64,000 nt of DNA from Sphingobacteriaceae bacterium (GCA_029266635.1 JAQSWM010000009.1:1-64000); one strand, 5' to 3'. Numbered from the stretch's first letter, positions 34,401 through 42,540 are shown. Made by a program: numbers and translations. The notes: generated by a model from the letters alone, not told the origin.

Positions 34401-34850
34401 GGCACCCGTCAAATAAAACGCATAGACATTCGACGCAGTTGCAGACATTTCAAACATTAATCCATAAATCTCAATATCCTTTTGTTTGAAAACTTCCATC
34501 ATTCCACGATAATTACCATGGTAATTAGCGACTAACTTCACTTTCGCATCAGAAACGCCTAATTTGCTACCAGGCTGCGTGGTACCGTCAATCACCAAGC
34601 TTGACGTCAGGTCGGGTAATTTGCTAGAAAGAAATATGGTTTTGTCAGCGGGTATAGACCCCGGTAAGTTAAACTTGATATAATCAATTTCTGATGATCC
34701 ATTCGCTGCCGCCAAACCTAACGCCTCGCGAAGTGTTCCAGAGCCTGAATCAGCATTGCTGGTCACTGTAAAAACAAATGCAGATACATTAGTATTGAAA
34801 GAGAGTAAATACAGAATGGACAAACAAATGCGAAGCACGTTTATAATCAT
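31428..34850 (-). CDS. Large secreted T9SS cargo with parallel beta-helix and gliding-motility C-terminal domain
   Basis: A 1140-residue exported protein. A signal peptide ends near residue 24 (NVSA). FTVTSNADSGSGTLREAL opens a right-handed parallel beta-helix region (to about residue 400) with many Asn/Gly turns. From about 560 to 1040 there are several SprB-like/PKD-like repeats with the recurring pattern G-I-x-G...F-x-W-x-D/N and L-x-V-x-D/N-G. The last about 85 residues (SFTPNGDGVNDYW...VQIYNRFGALIYKS) are the gliding motility-associated type B sorting domain recognised by the type IX secretion system. It is probably a surface-attached adhesin or structural protein. No T9SS machinery genes are in the window. 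Confidence 0.88.
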   Translation of the reverse strand: MIINVLRICLSILYLLSFNTNVSAFVFTVTSNADSGSGTLREALGLAAANGSSEIDYIKFNLPGSIPADKTIFLSSKLPDLTSSLVIDGTTQPGSKLGVSDAKVKLVANYHGNYRGMMEVFKQKDIEIYGLMFEMSATASNVYAFYLTGAKNFQLGRAQKGNVIATSIRSEYSFGKSDLAAHCEKVTISGNIIGLLEDGETLAPRMLMDLIAVIDLTIGGPDPADGNCINWNLNYVDYVFTSLSTKNLLIQNNRFGVNFQGNVAVPNARAVSNVSIFADAATSVEVKNNLVSGAANMGFTNIKCPVKIAGNKFGTDITGTQVLGIYDNAAIIVGDCSGHVLIGGSSAAERNIISGTWQNIRSSGLTASILNIRSSKLEVYNNSFRCNNTPWQLAVNSVANVPVINITSRTSNQIKGTATPNSRVDLYYSLSCSFCEAEQLIASVSADNSGNWVYSSVLQTGYNIIAASTLNGLTSEFTSLRFDYEPADVKIKMLCDGAKGGISGLKYKNAIRTEWYHEDGRLVASTPELTDAPVGKYRFVIGDGYCTLMSPYYEISDYSIVANLTNMKIKNAGCNTANGGITDIVSNGTSFSWRDQNNNQQGSALNLTNVRAGSYTLTISNGKYCEKTFGPFRVQIGGGLQIDESQLSVTNSTCNLNNGAITGIKSIGAVGQLTFAWRNSAQAVIGNSLDLSGLAPGTYILEVKDGSACSVFSSAVTVDAGDQLTISETSASTTPSACGSPTGAVNGIVVTGAAKYEWLDEGGNVFRTTSNANLTDAPGGKYKLRVSNRSCSKESKVFTITQPASVQFPNFPVILMHPCGSQTGSIQLDHGNTTVSAVQWRDEAGDPVSSNWSINNLRAGIYRLYLTDNNDCTNLYQTYTLYQLPPLIIDISTATIKNDVCDLGVGNIKGVKVSGGTGVFTYSWKNADGIQFGKESDLSLARRGSYRLEVSDGSQCKAVSMPLEIADDSQPVYPPVIVPVSICNPGTARIHVKNAVPGTYKLYSSEVAPEPIDQNSTGIFVVNATPADNYFLTYSDGACESVRSKVEISIAFPNIQIQNSFTPNGDGVNDYWYVKDLVDYPEATVQIYNRFGALIYKSRGYSAPFDGKLRGKELPAGTYYYIIELSAGCTPLKGSVSILR

Positions 34851-34975
34851 CTAGATTTCTGAGGCTGTTGGCGGCAATTCGTTCCCACAAAGATATACCT
34901 CTCTTAACACAACATTCTAGACCGCTAACTAACGAATTTAGAAAAAGGATGTTGAATCCATTGAAAGTCTCTTAA

Positions 34976-35002
34976 ACAAAAAAACCACGCTAGTTGCGTG
35001 GC
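34976..35002 (-). terminator. Terminator of a lost tandem tRNA copy
   Basis: On the - strand GCCACGC, loop AACTA, GCGTGG is followed by seven T. It lies directly after the tRNA 3'-end fragment at 35008-35030, mirroring the terminator after the intact tRNA. Confidence 0.65.
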
Positions 35003-35007
35003 TATTC

Positions 35008-35030
35008 TTTTTGCTCCCGAAGCTGGGCTC
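35008..35030 (-). pseudogene. 3'-end fragment of a second tRNA-Asn
   Basis: These 23 bases are identical to 35096-35118, which covers the last 17 bases of tRNA-Asn plus its downstream pyrimidine run. The rest of the tRNA is missing. With its own terminator, it looks like the remnant of a tandem duplicate; an integration scar is the alternative. Confidence 0.6.
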
Positions 35031-35070
35031 CCTTCCTTCGTCAGGACAGGCTTCTCGCCCTCCCTTAAAT

Positions 35071-35100
35071 AAAAAAGCCAACTGTATAAGTTGGCTTTTT
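35071..35100 (-). terminator. Terminator of tRNA-Asn
   Basis: AGCCAACT and AGTTGGCT form an 8-bp stem with a 5-base loop, flanked by A and T runs on either side, one base from the tRNA 3' end. Confidence 0.8.
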
Positions 35101-35101
35101 G

Positions 35102-35175
35102 CTCCCGAAGCTGGGCTCGAACCAGCGACCCTCTGATTAACAGTCAGATGCTCTAACCGGCTGAGCTATTCGGGA
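35102..35175 (-). tRNA. tRNA-Asn (anticodon GTT)
   Basis: On the - strand the gene begins TCCCGAA and ends TTCGGGA plus discriminator G, giving a 7-bp acceptor stem. The anticodon loop CTGTTAA carries GTT. The T arm contains GGTTCGAGCC and the D arm TAGCTCAGCCGGTTAGAGCA. CCA is not encoded. A hairpin terminator follows. This is the only intact RNA gene found in the window. Confidence 0.96.
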
Positions 35176-35282
35176 ATTTTAATCCGGTTATTGATGCTGT
35201 AGCACCCCCGATTTGGGAATGCAATATTCGGGATTTAAAATTATTAATGCAATATTTGTGCACAGATTTTTTAAAAAGATTT

Positions 35283-36203
35283 ATGAGCTTAGTTGTTATC
35301 GGAACTGTTGCATTTGATGCCATTGAAACCCCTTTTGGAAAGACAGATAAAATTGTGGGCGGCGCCGCTACCTACGCAAGCCTCGCTGCTTCTTATTTTT
35401 ATGATAAAGTAAAGATTGTTGGGGTTGTAGGCGATGATTTTCACAAGGAGGATATAGAAGAAATCAAGGCGCACGGTATCGATGTTGAAGGGCTGCAGAT
35501 CAAGGAAGGTGAGAAATCTTTCTTCTGGTCGGGCAAATATCACAACGATATGAACAGCCGCGACACTCTGATCACAGATTTGAATGTACTTGCCGATTTT
35601 GATCCGATCATCCCCTCCTCTTACCAGGATTGCGAATATCTTTTATTAGGAAACCTGAGCCCGCAGGTCCAGAAAACAACTATAGAGCGCCTCAACAAAC
35701 GCCCCAAGCTCATCGTGCTCGACACTATGAACTTCTGGATGGACATTGCTCTGGATGATCTTCTTGAAACACTGAAACTGGTTGATGTACTTACCATCAA
35801 CGATGCAGAAGCCCGTCAGCTTTCAGGCGAATACTCGCTTGTTAAAGCAGCCAACAAAATTTTGCAAATGGGACCGAAGTATCTCATCATCAAAAAAGGC
35901 GAACACGGCGCACTCTTGTTCCACGAGAACAAGGTCTTTTCTGCCCCTGCCCTTCCACTTGCCGAAGTTTTTGACCCAACCGGCGCAGGCGACACATTCG
36001 CGGGCGGCTTTGTTGGCTACCTTGCCAAAGTTGGAACGGTAAACTTCAATAACATGAAGAATGCAATCATCTATGGCTCCGCTTTAGCTTCCTTCTGCGT
36101 AGAAAAATTCGGTACCGAGAAGATCAAGAACTTATCTACAGATGAAGTTGCCCAACGTATTGAGCAGTTTGTTCAATTGAGCAGTTTTACAATCGAGAAA
36201 TAA
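35283..36203 (+). CDS. PfkB family carbohydrate/nucleoside kinase
   Basis: A 306-residue ribokinase-fold enzyme from the ATG at 35283. The frame begins 12 codons earlier, but the family N-terminus (LVVIGTVAFDAIETP) supports this start. The second PfkB signature, FDPTGAGDTFAGGFVG, is near residue 235 and carries the catalytic Asp. IVGGAATYASLAASYF is the substrate-binding region. It phosphorylates a sugar or nucleoside with ATP; VGGAATYAS resembles adenosine-kinase/sugar-kinase subfamilies but substrate is not determinable. It is convergent with the cytochrome b5-like gene 8 bases away. Confidence 0.87.
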   Translation: MSLVVIGTVAFDAIETPFGKTDKIVGGAATYASLAASYFYDKVKIVGVVGDDFHKEDIEEIKAHGIDVEGLQIKEGEKSFFWSGKYHNDMNSRDTLITDLNVLADFDPIIPSSYQDCEYLLLGNLSPQVQKTTIERLNKRPKLIVLDTMNFWMDIALDDLLETLKLVDVLTINDAEARQLSGEYSLVKAANKILQMGPKYLIIKKGEHGALLFHENKVFSAPALPLAEVFDPTGAGDTFAGGFVGYLAKVGTVNFNNMKNAIIYGSALASFCVEKFGTEKIKNLSTDEVAQRIEQFVQLSSFTIEK

Positions 36204-36211
36204 TTACTGAA

Positions 36212-36448
36212 TCACTGCAGCCTCCCTATTGCCTGGAGGCGCTCGAATACCATCTCTGTATGCGGTGCATCCTTTAGCTCGTCGGTGAGGTCCTGCCCTG
36301 CCCAGTGCTCATAGTGCTTACCGTTACGCCATAACCTGCTGTTGGTCACATCATAGATTATGCCTTTGTAGGCGATCCATACCTGTGGCTTGTCTTGCCC
36401 GTTTCGCAATGCCAGATATTGCCGCGTATAAATGGGCAGTTCTTCCAT
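36212..36448 (-). CDS. Small cytochrome b5-like heme-binding protein
   Basis: A 78-residue protein made of one cytochrome b5-like domain (COG4892 group). YKGIIYDVTNSRLWRNGKHYEHWAGQDLT and the later APHTEMV give two candidate axial histidines. The domain lacks a membrane anchor and would be cytosolic. Bacterial proteins of this kind are poorly characterised; heme or steroid binding is predicted only. It is complete for the family (about 75-85). Confidence 0.8.
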   Translation of the reverse strand: MEELPIYTRQYLALRNGQDKPQVWIAYKGIIYDVTNSRLWRNGKHYEHWAGQDLTDELKDAPHTEMVFERLQAIGRLQ

Positions 36449-36502
36449 GTTTCACAAAGTCTTAAAAAAGATTTAATTTCATAATACCAAACCTTATCAA
36501 TT

Positions 36503-37033
36503 ATGAAATTTTTAAAGATCTTCCTGATTATTGTTGTCTCGCTGGTAGCAATAGTTTTAATCGGCAGCCTCTTCTTGCCAAAAACCTACATGGTTAAGCG
36601 TTCTATCTTCATCAAAGCGCCCGACAGTGTGGTTTACAACAACACTTCAAACTTCACCAGGTTCTTGAAATGGAATCCATGGTCTAAGATGGAGCCTTCT
36701 GCAAAAGTAACGGTGTCGGGAACTGCATCACAGCCGGGGCACTTATATCAGTGGAATGGCAAAGAAACAGGCGAAGGGCAAATGTTATTGAAAGCAACAA
36801 AGCCAAACTCGCTTGTAGATATCGAGCTGAAGTTCTTGAAACCCTTTGAAAGCACTGCCGACACCAAGTTTCTTTTAGCGGCGGATAATGGCGGCACAAA
36901 TGTGACCTGGGCCATGAGCGGAGAAAACAAGACTGTGATGGAGAAGTGGATGGGACTGGCGATGGATAAAATGATCGGGAAAGATTTTGAAGATGGCTTG
37001 AGAGATCTGAAAGCCTTTTCAGAAAAGCCCTAA
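36503..37033 (+). CDS. SRPBCC (START-like) protein with N-terminal membrane anchor
   Basis: A 176-residue protein. Residues 3-26 form one hydrophobic helix (FLKIFLIIVVSLVAIVLIGS). The rest is a polyketide cyclase/START-like fold with KRSIFIKAPDSVVYN at its beginning and NFTRFLKWNPWSKMEPS next. Such domains hold hydrophobic ligands in a deep pocket; ligand unknown. It is likely anchored in the inner membrane, facing the periplasm. It is convergent with the sigma factor gene. Confidence 0.85.
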   Translation: MKFLKIFLIIVVSLVAIVLIGSLFLPKTYMVKRSIFIKAPDSVVYNNTSNFTRFLKWNPWSKMEPSAKVTVSGTASQPGHLYQWNGKETGEGQMLLKATKPNSLVDIELKFLKPFESTADTKFLLAADNGGTNVTWAMSGENKTVMEKWMGLAMDKMIGKDFEDGLRDLKAFSEKP

Positions 37034-37040
37034 AAAGAGA

Positions 37041-37070
37041 AAAGCGCCAGGTTGGGGGCCTGTGCGCTTT
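37041..37070. terminator. Possible bidirectional terminator
   Basis: AAAGCGC at 37041-37047 and GCGCTTT at 37064-37070 pair, with an inner AGG/CCT pairing. It lies between the convergent SRPBCC and sigma-factor genes. The T run is short, so support is moderate. Confidence 0.4.
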
Positions 37071-37098
37071 ATATGATGAGTTTAGAAAAGGGGCAATG

Positions 37099-37638
37099 TT
37101 AGTCCATCTCTGCATACACCGGCTTTTTAACGCCGTTATCGTATGGTTTGAGGGTTTTTTTCAGCAGCTTACGAGCTACGTGAATTCTTGTTTTTACAGT
37201 TCCGATCGGGATAGCCAGATGATCTGCTATTTCATGATATTTGAATCCTTCAAAATACATGCTGAACGGAACGTAATATTCTTCAGGCAACTTATTCAAA
37301 GCCAGCTTGATGTCGTCCATGATAAATTTAGACTCACCCTGGTTTTTTGTTGAACTGAATACAAGGTTTGCAGAAGATATTTCATCAGACTTAGTTACAA
37401 ACGAGCTGATTTTTACGAATCTGCGGTAATTGTTGATGAAGGTGTTCTTCATGATGGTGTACAACCATCCTTTAAGGTTTGTGCCTTCTTTGAACTTGTT
37501 ATAATATGTGATCGCTTTTAGCAACGTGTCTTGAACCAGATCATTAGCATCATCAGCATCGTGAGTGAAATGCAAAGCATACATTTTCAAAGAGCTTGCC
37601 TGGCGCATTACCATGGTGTTAAATTCGATCTTAGTCAT
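37099..37638 (-). CDS. ECF-type RNA polymerase sigma factor
   Basis: A 179-residue sigma-70 family protein of group 4. Region 2 is at 10-75 (HFTHDADDANDLVQDTLLKA, then TNLKGWLYTIMKNTFINNYRR). Region 4 is at 115-165 (LNKLPEEYYVPFSMYFEGFKYHEIA, then IPIGTVKTRIHVARKLLKKTL). No anti-sigma gene adjoins it. The same architecture is common in Sphingobacteriaceae; the regulon is unknown. Confidence 0.92.
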   Translation of the reverse strand: MTKIEFNTMVMRQASSLKMYALHFTHDADDANDLVQDTLLKAITYYNKFKEGTNLKGWLYTIMKNTFINNYRRFVKISSFVTKSDEISSANLVFSSTKNQGESKFIMDDIKLALNKLPEEYYVPFSMYFEGFKYHEIADHLAIPIGTVKTRIHVARKLLKKTLKPYDNGVKKPVYAEMD

Positions 37639-37780
37639 ATGTGAAGGTTTTAAGGTTGATATTAAGTCCTGTATATTATTTTAACACTTGTGTCAGAATA
37701 AATACAACAACTGTGCTAATCAGAAAAAACCTTCATGAAAAAATGTAGTAAAAGGATAGGAAATAAGAGTCCGGGAGCCT

Positions 37781-38797
37781 CTATATTATGTTGACTTCGC
37801 GTTGAAGTTCAATGTCGAAATTAGATTTTACGTCACTAATAATCTCCGACGAAAGATCGTAAAGCTCTGTCCCAGTGGCGTTTCCGTGGTTTACCAACAC
37901 AAGAGCCTGGTTCTTCCACGTGCCAACATGTCCAATTGTTTTGCCTTTCCAGCCTAATTTTTCAATCATCCAGCCTGCTGCGATTTTCTCCATGCCATTG
38001 TCTACAGAAAAATGTACAATGTCTGGAAAACTGGACTGTAACTGTCTGAATTTGTCTACCGATACTACAGGATTCTTGAAAAAACTACCTGCATTACCGA
38101 TGGTTGATGGGTCTGGAAGTTTGCTTACGCGGATGTGGGACACCACCTGCGATACATCTTTAATGGTGGGATTTTCGATTTTCCTGTTTTGGAGTTCCTG
38201 GGTAATGGCTCCATAACTAATATTTAGCTGTACACTTGCCGAGAGGCGGAACGTTACAGAAGTAATAATGTATTTGCCTTTCAGCTCGCTTTTGAATACG
38301 CTTTCACGATAGCCGAACTTACAATCTTTGTTATCAAAACGGCGTATCTGACCAGAGCCGATCTCAAAAGCCCGACACGAATGGAACACATCCTTCAGCT
38401 CAACGCCATACGCACCAATATTCTGTATCGGCGATGCCCCCACAGAACCCGGGATAAGGCTCAGATTCTCAACGCCGGCAAAACCACGATTCACGCAATA
38501 ATTTACAAAGTCGTTCCAAACCTCGCCCGCCCCTGCCGTAACATAGATGTCGTCGCCGGATATCTCATTTGAAATTCCTCTAATGCACATCCTGATCACC
38601 AGCCCATCGAAATCTTTCGTCAGAAGCATATTGCTCCCTCCCCCTATCACGAGCAGGTTCTCAGATTTCCACCTCTTGTCTTCAAACAGCTCTGCTAATT
38701 CCTCCTCGTCGCGTATCTCGACAAACCAACGTGCAGATGCCTCCACGCCAAAGGTGTTGAACTTTTTAAGAGAAATATTTTCCAGGATCTGGGGCAT
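37781..38797 (-). CDS. murB: UDP-N-acetylenolpyruvoylglucosamine reductase
   Basis: A 338-residue MurB. It reduces enolpyruvyl-UDP-GlcNAc to UDP-MurNAc with NADPH and FAD in peptidoglycan precursor synthesis. The FAD-binding loop LLVIGGGSNMLL (near 50), the GVENLSLIPGSVGASPIQNIGAYG block (about 120-143) and GNAGSFFKNP with the catalytic Ser are visible. Length fits type I MurB. A hairpin repeat separates it from lpdA upstream on the same strand. Confidence 0.95.
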   Translation of the reverse strand: MPQILENISLKKFNTFGVEASARWFVEIRDEEELAELFEDKRWKSENLLVIGGGSNMLLTKDFDGLVIRMCIRGISNEISGDDIYVTAGAGEVWNDFVNYCVNRGFAGVENLSLIPGSVGASPIQNIGAYGVELKDVFHSCRAFEIGSGQIRRFDNKDCKFGYRESVFKSELKGKYIITSVTFRLSASVQLNISYGAITQELQNRKIENPTIKDVSQVVSHIRVSKLPDPSTIGNAGSFFKNPVVSVDKFRQLQSSFPDIVHFSVDNGMEKIAAGWMIEKLGWKGKTIGHVGTWKNQALVLVNHGNATGTELYDLSSEIISDVKSNFDIELQREVNII

Positions 38798-38807
38798 GGT
38801 AGCAAGT

Positions 38808-38866
38808 TGTCATGCTGAGGCTCTCGAAGCATGTAGTAATTACCCTTCGAGAGCCTCAGGGTGACG
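38808..38866. repeat. Single hairpin repeat between lpdA and murB
   Basis: TGTCATG...GTGACG ends surround a perfect 15-bp stem (CTGAGGCTCTCGAAG at 38815-38829 with CTTCGAGAGCCTCAG at 38845-38859). The core also occurs at 197-211. It belongs to the same TGTCA-ended class as the arrays but stands alone, without a nuclease gene. It could also work as a processing or termination hairpin. Confidence 0.75.
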
Positions 38867-38875
38867 ATAGTTATA

Positions 38876-40279
38876 TTATATATGTATAGCCCGATTTTCT
38901 GAAGCGGCAAGCGCAGCCTCTTTCAATGCCTCTGTGTAGGTTGGGTGAGCGTGGCAAATACGGCCGAGATCTTCAGCGGAAGCACGGAACTCCATCGCCA
39001 CCACCGCCTCGGCAATGACATCGGCAACCCGCGGACCGATCATGTGCACGCCAAGAACTTCATCTGTTTCAGCATCTGCAAGCACTTTCACAAATCCGTC
39101 TGTGTCCATACTCGCTCTGGCCCGCCCGCTCGCCTTGAATGGGAACGAACCTGCTTTATATTTTTTGCCCTGCTCTTTTAGCTGCTCTTCGGTGTAACCA
39201 ACGCTGGCAACTTCCGGCCAGGTGTAAACAACACCCGGAATCAGGTTATAGTTTATATGCGGCTTTTGCCCGGCGATTGTTTCGGCTACGTAAGTGCCTT
39301 CGTCTTCGGCTTTGTGCGCAAGCATTGCGCCTTTGATCACATCGCCGATGGCGTAAATGCCCGGCACCGATGTCTCCAAATGTTCGTTTACAGGAATTTT
39401 CTTCCCTCTCTCTTCAAGAGAAATACCGATGTTCTCTAATCCGAGCCCTTCAGTATAAGCAGTTCTTCCCACCGCAACAATGCAGTAATCGCCTTCAACG
39501 GTGATCTTCTCGCCTTTCGGATTGTCGGCAGATACAATTACCTTTTTGCCTTTTACCGAAGCACCTGTCACTTTATGGCTAAGCATGAACTCAAACCCTA
39601 ATTTGCTAAGTGATTTCTGGAGCTCTTTGCCCAGCGTTTTGTCCATTGTGGCAATGATAGAATCCATAAACTCTACTACAGTAACCTTAGCTCCTAATCG
39701 TGCATAAACGGAGCCGAGCTCAAGCCCGATTACGCCGCCGCCAATCACCACAAGATGTTTGGGGATTTCGGGCAGGCTGAGTGCTTCTGTAGAAGTAATG
39801 ATCCTTTTCTTATCAACGGGCAGGAAGGGCAAAGCGGTTGGCTTTGAGCCGGTGGCGATAATTACTTTTTCTGCATTAATACTTTCTGAGCTGCCATCTG
39901 CTTTGGCAACTTTAATAGTGTTTTTGTCAACGAAAGAACCCAATCCCTGGTAAGTGGTGATCTTGTTCTTTTTCATCAGGTACGTGATGCCGGCAGTGTT
40001 TTCTTTCACAACCACATCCTTGCGGGCCATCATCTGAGTAAGGTCAGCCTCTAATCCTTTTATGTTAATACCGTGCGTTTTGAAAGTGTGGGCAGCATTT
40101 TGATAGTGCTCGGAAGAGTCAAGCAAAGCCTTCGAGGGGATACAGCCTACATTCAGGCAGGTGCCTCCAAGGGTACTGTACTTTTCTATAATTGCTGTTT
40201 TCAAACCCAGTTGAGCACACCGTATGGCGGCTACATATCCGCCGGGGCCACTGCCAATAACTACTACGTCGTATTGCAT
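38876..40279 (-). CDS. lpdA: Dihydrolipoyl dehydrogenase (E3)
   Basis: A 467-residue flavoprotein that reoxidises dihydrolipoamide of 2-oxoacid dehydrogenase complexes and the glycine cleavage system with NAD+. FAD site VVIGSGPGGYVAAI is at 6-19. The redox disulfide is C41/C46 in GGTCLNVGCIPSK. The NAD site VVIGGGVIGLELGSVYA is near 180, and the C-terminal HAHPTYTEA carries the catalytic His-Glu pair. It is 3.5 kb from sucAB, which it probably serves, but not in the same operon. Confidence 0.96.
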   Translation of the reverse strand: MQYDVVVIGSGPGGYVAAIRCAQLGLKTAIIEKYSTLGGTCLNVGCIPSKALLDSSEHYQNAAHTFKTHGINIKGLEADLTQMMARKDVVVKENTAGITYLMKKNKITTYQGLGSFVDKNTIKVAKADGSSESINAEKVIIATGSKPTALPFLPVDKKRIITSTEALSLPEIPKHLVVIGGGVIGLELGSVYARLGAKVTVVEFMDSIIATMDKTLGKELQKSLSKLGFEFMLSHKVTGASVKGKKVIVSADNPKGEKITVEGDYCIVAVGRTAYTEGLGLENIGISLEERGKKIPVNEHLETSVPGIYAIGDVIKGAMLAHKAEDEGTYVAETIAGQKPHINYNLIPGVVYTWPEVASVGYTEEQLKEQGKKYKAGSFPFKASGRARASMDTDGFVKVLADAETDEVLGVHMIGPRVADVIAEAVVAMEFRASAEDLGRICHAHPTYTEALKEAALAASENRAIHI

Positions 40280-40381
40280 AAATCTTGATTCTGGCCAAAG
40301 TTAAACTATTCTAATACGCTATGAAAAATTATCCCCATTATTCTATTTGGGATAAAAGCATGATATTTACCTGATACTCGC

Positions 40382-42025
40382 ATGAAAATAAAACTCTTGT
40401 TATCCTTTTTGCTGATAAGTTTTGCACTGAAAGTTTCGGCACAAACTGAACCAAAATTCACCAGAGCCGATACGCTCCGCGGGATGCTTACGCCCCTGCG
40501 CACCTGCTACGACATCAATTACTATCACCTCGATGTTAAGGTCAACATCCCCGATAAATCCATAAGTGGGTCGAACCTATTCAGGTTTACTGCCGTGCAG
40601 GATTTTAAAACGCTGCAGATAGACCTTTTCGCAAATCTCAATGTTGAACGGATCCTTTACAAGGGAAAAGAACTTGCTTATAAGCGTGAATTGAACGCTG
40701 TTTTCGTTGAGTTCCCAAACACTATCCCCAAAGGGCAGAAGGATGAATTTGTGGTGTACTACAATGGCAAGCCTACGGTTGCGAAACGTGCCCCCTGGGA
40801 CGGTGGATTCGTTTTCTCTACAGACAAAGCCGGGAAACCGTGGGTTGCAGTGGCTTGCCAGGGTTTTGGCGCAAGCTCATGGTGGCCAACAAAAGATCAT
40901 CAGAGTGATGAAGTAGACAGCATGCTAATCAGCGTTTCTGTGCCGAAAGGTTTGATGGACGTGAGCAATGGCAGGCTTCGCTCGACAGAAGAGCTTCCTG
41001 ACGGCTATACCCGATTTAACTGGTTCGTTTCATACCCCATCAATAATTACACTGCCACGCTCAACATCGCAGATTATGCACATTTCAGCGATAGCTTTAA
41101 AGGAGAAAATGGCGATCTGACGCTGGATTATTATGTGTTGAAAGAGAATCTCGAAAAAGCCAAGGCACAGTTTAATGCTGATGTTAAGCCGATGCTCAAA
41201 TGTTTTGAGTACTGGTTTGGGCCATACCCTTTTTATCGCGACGGCTATAAACTTGTAGAAACACCTTATCTGGGAATGGAACATCAGTCGGCGGTGGCGT
41301 ATGGCAACAAATATTTAAAAGGCTACATGGGCCGAGACCTTTCGGGAACAGGGCTGGGCATGAAGTGGGATTACATCATTGTGCATGAAAGCGGGCATGA
41401 GTGGTTCGGCAACAACATTACTTCGAAAGACATTGCGGATATGTGGATTCATGAAGGATTTACCATGTACTCGGAAGGTTTGTTTGTTGAGTGTCAGGAA
41501 GGAAAGGAAGCGGGAACTAAGTACATAGCTGGAGTTAGAAGGGCAATTTCTAACGACATTCCAATTATCGGCCCTTATAATGTAAATCGCGAAGGTTCAG
41601 GCGACATGTATTACAAAGGCGCCAATCTGCTGCAAACAGTGCGGACGATCATTGATGACGATGTGAAATTTCGGGACATGCTGCGAGGATTGAACAAAGA
41701 GTTCGGGCTAAAAACCACCACAACAGAGGACGTGGTGAATTTTATCAATGAAAACTCTGGTAAAAATCTGACCAAGGTTTTTGATCAGTATCTCAGGTAC
41801 GCCAGCATTCCCAACCTGGAGATGAAAAAGAACAAAGGACAGGTGTTTTATAAGTGGGCGGCAGATGTAGCGGGCTTTGATATGCCACTACGGATAAAAA
41901 CCTCCACCAACGGCGAGTGGATTTGGATAAAGCCGACTACGCAGTGGAAATCCATCAGGACAAAGCTGAACAAACTGATTATAGACACGGATCACTTCTA
42001 TATTGACACAAAAACAATTAATTGA
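40382..42025 (+). CDS. Secreted M1 family zinc aminopeptidase
   Basis: A 547-residue peptidase with a signal peptide (hydrophobic to residue 19, cut near VSAQ). The zinc site is HESGH at 335-339 with the third ligand E358 (HExxH-x18-E). The exopeptidase motif appears as LGMEHQSAVAYG upstream of it. It removes N-terminal residues from peptides outside the inner membrane. Only the N-terminal and catalytic domains are present, without the long C-terminal helical domain of PepN-type enzymes; this short form is common in Bacteroidota. Confidence 0.92.
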   Translation: MKIKLLLSFLLISFALKVSAQTEPKFTRADTLRGMLTPLRTCYDINYYHLDVKVNIPDKSISGSNLFRFTAVQDFKTLQIDLFANLNVERILYKGKELAYKRELNAVFVEFPNTIPKGQKDEFVVYYNGKPTVAKRAPWDGGFVFSTDKAGKPWVAVACQGFGASSWWPTKDHQSDEVDSMLISVSVPKGLMDVSNGRLRSTEELPDGYTRFNWFVSYPINNYTATLNIADYAHFSDSFKGENGDLTLDYYVLKENLEKAKAQFNADVKPMLKCFEYWFGPYPFYRDGYKLVETPYLGMEHQSAVAYGNKYLKGYMGRDLSGTGLGMKWDYIIVHESGHEWFGNNITSKDIADMWIHEGFTMYSEGLFVECQEGKEAGTKYIAGVRRAISNDIPIIGPYNVNREGSGDMYYKGANLLQTVRTIIDDDVKFRDMLRGLNKEFGLKTTTTEDVVNFINENSGKNLTKVFDQYLRYASIPNLEMKKNKGQVFYKWAADVAGFDMPLRIKTSTNGEWIWIKPTTQWKSIRTKLNKLIIDTDHFYIDTKTIN

Positions 42026-42084
42026 TTTAACCGAATGTGAAACTTCTACTGCCGTAGAGGGTTCCAATAGAGTTTAATATTAAA

Positions 42085-42480
42085 ATGTATTTCTTAATTT
42101 ATCGCAGCCAGGCCACTCAGCCTATAACAGACCAAGTTCTAAAAGATATCCTTGCGAAATCCCGGGAGAGAAACCCCGCTATGGGCGTTACGGGAATGCT
42201 TTTGTTTTTCGATAACAAGTTCATGCAATTGCTGGAGGGCGAGGAGAGCCAGGTCAAACTTCTTTACAAAGATATCTGTGCTGATACCCGCCACACAGCG
42301 GTCATCACGCTGAAAGAAGGCCCTACAAGCATTCGCCTTTTCCCTGAATGGTCTATGAGCTTCCGTTCCCTGACTCAGGAAGAAATTGCTGCCGAGCCGG
42401 CTTACAAAGATGTTTACACTCCTGGCAGTTCCGGTGCACACGACTTGCGCTCGCTGTTCAACTTATTGAGAGGCAAATGA
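42085..42480 (+). CDS. BLUF-domain blue-light photoreceptor
   Basis: A 131-residue single-domain BLUF protein binding FAD. The photochemical residues are present: Y6, N30, Q48 (in FMQLLEG) and W89 with M91 near the C-terminus of the domain. The pattern NPAMGVTGMLLFFDNKFMQLLEG-type (positions 30-52) is diagnostic. No output domain is fused, so it must act through a partner protein. The PAS-like gene 60 bases downstream on the same strand is a natural candidate; this is inference. Confidence 0.9.
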   Translation: MYFLIYRSQATQPITDQVLKDILAKSRERNPAMGVTGMLLFFDNKFMQLLEGEESQVKLLYKDICADTRHTAVITLKEGPTSIRLFPEWSMSFRSLTQEEIAAEPAYKDVYTPGSSGAHDLRSLFNLLRGK

Positions 42481-42540
42481 TTAAACAGAGCTATATATCC
42501 ATTTTTTTTAATTGTTGGTGTTAATCAATATATTAGCATT

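Noticed and set aside
34976-35175. Prophage or genomic island at tRNA-Asn
   Set aside because: The 23-bp duplicate is only 88 bases away and no integrase or phage gene is near, so at most a scar or a tandem tRNA remnant is supported.
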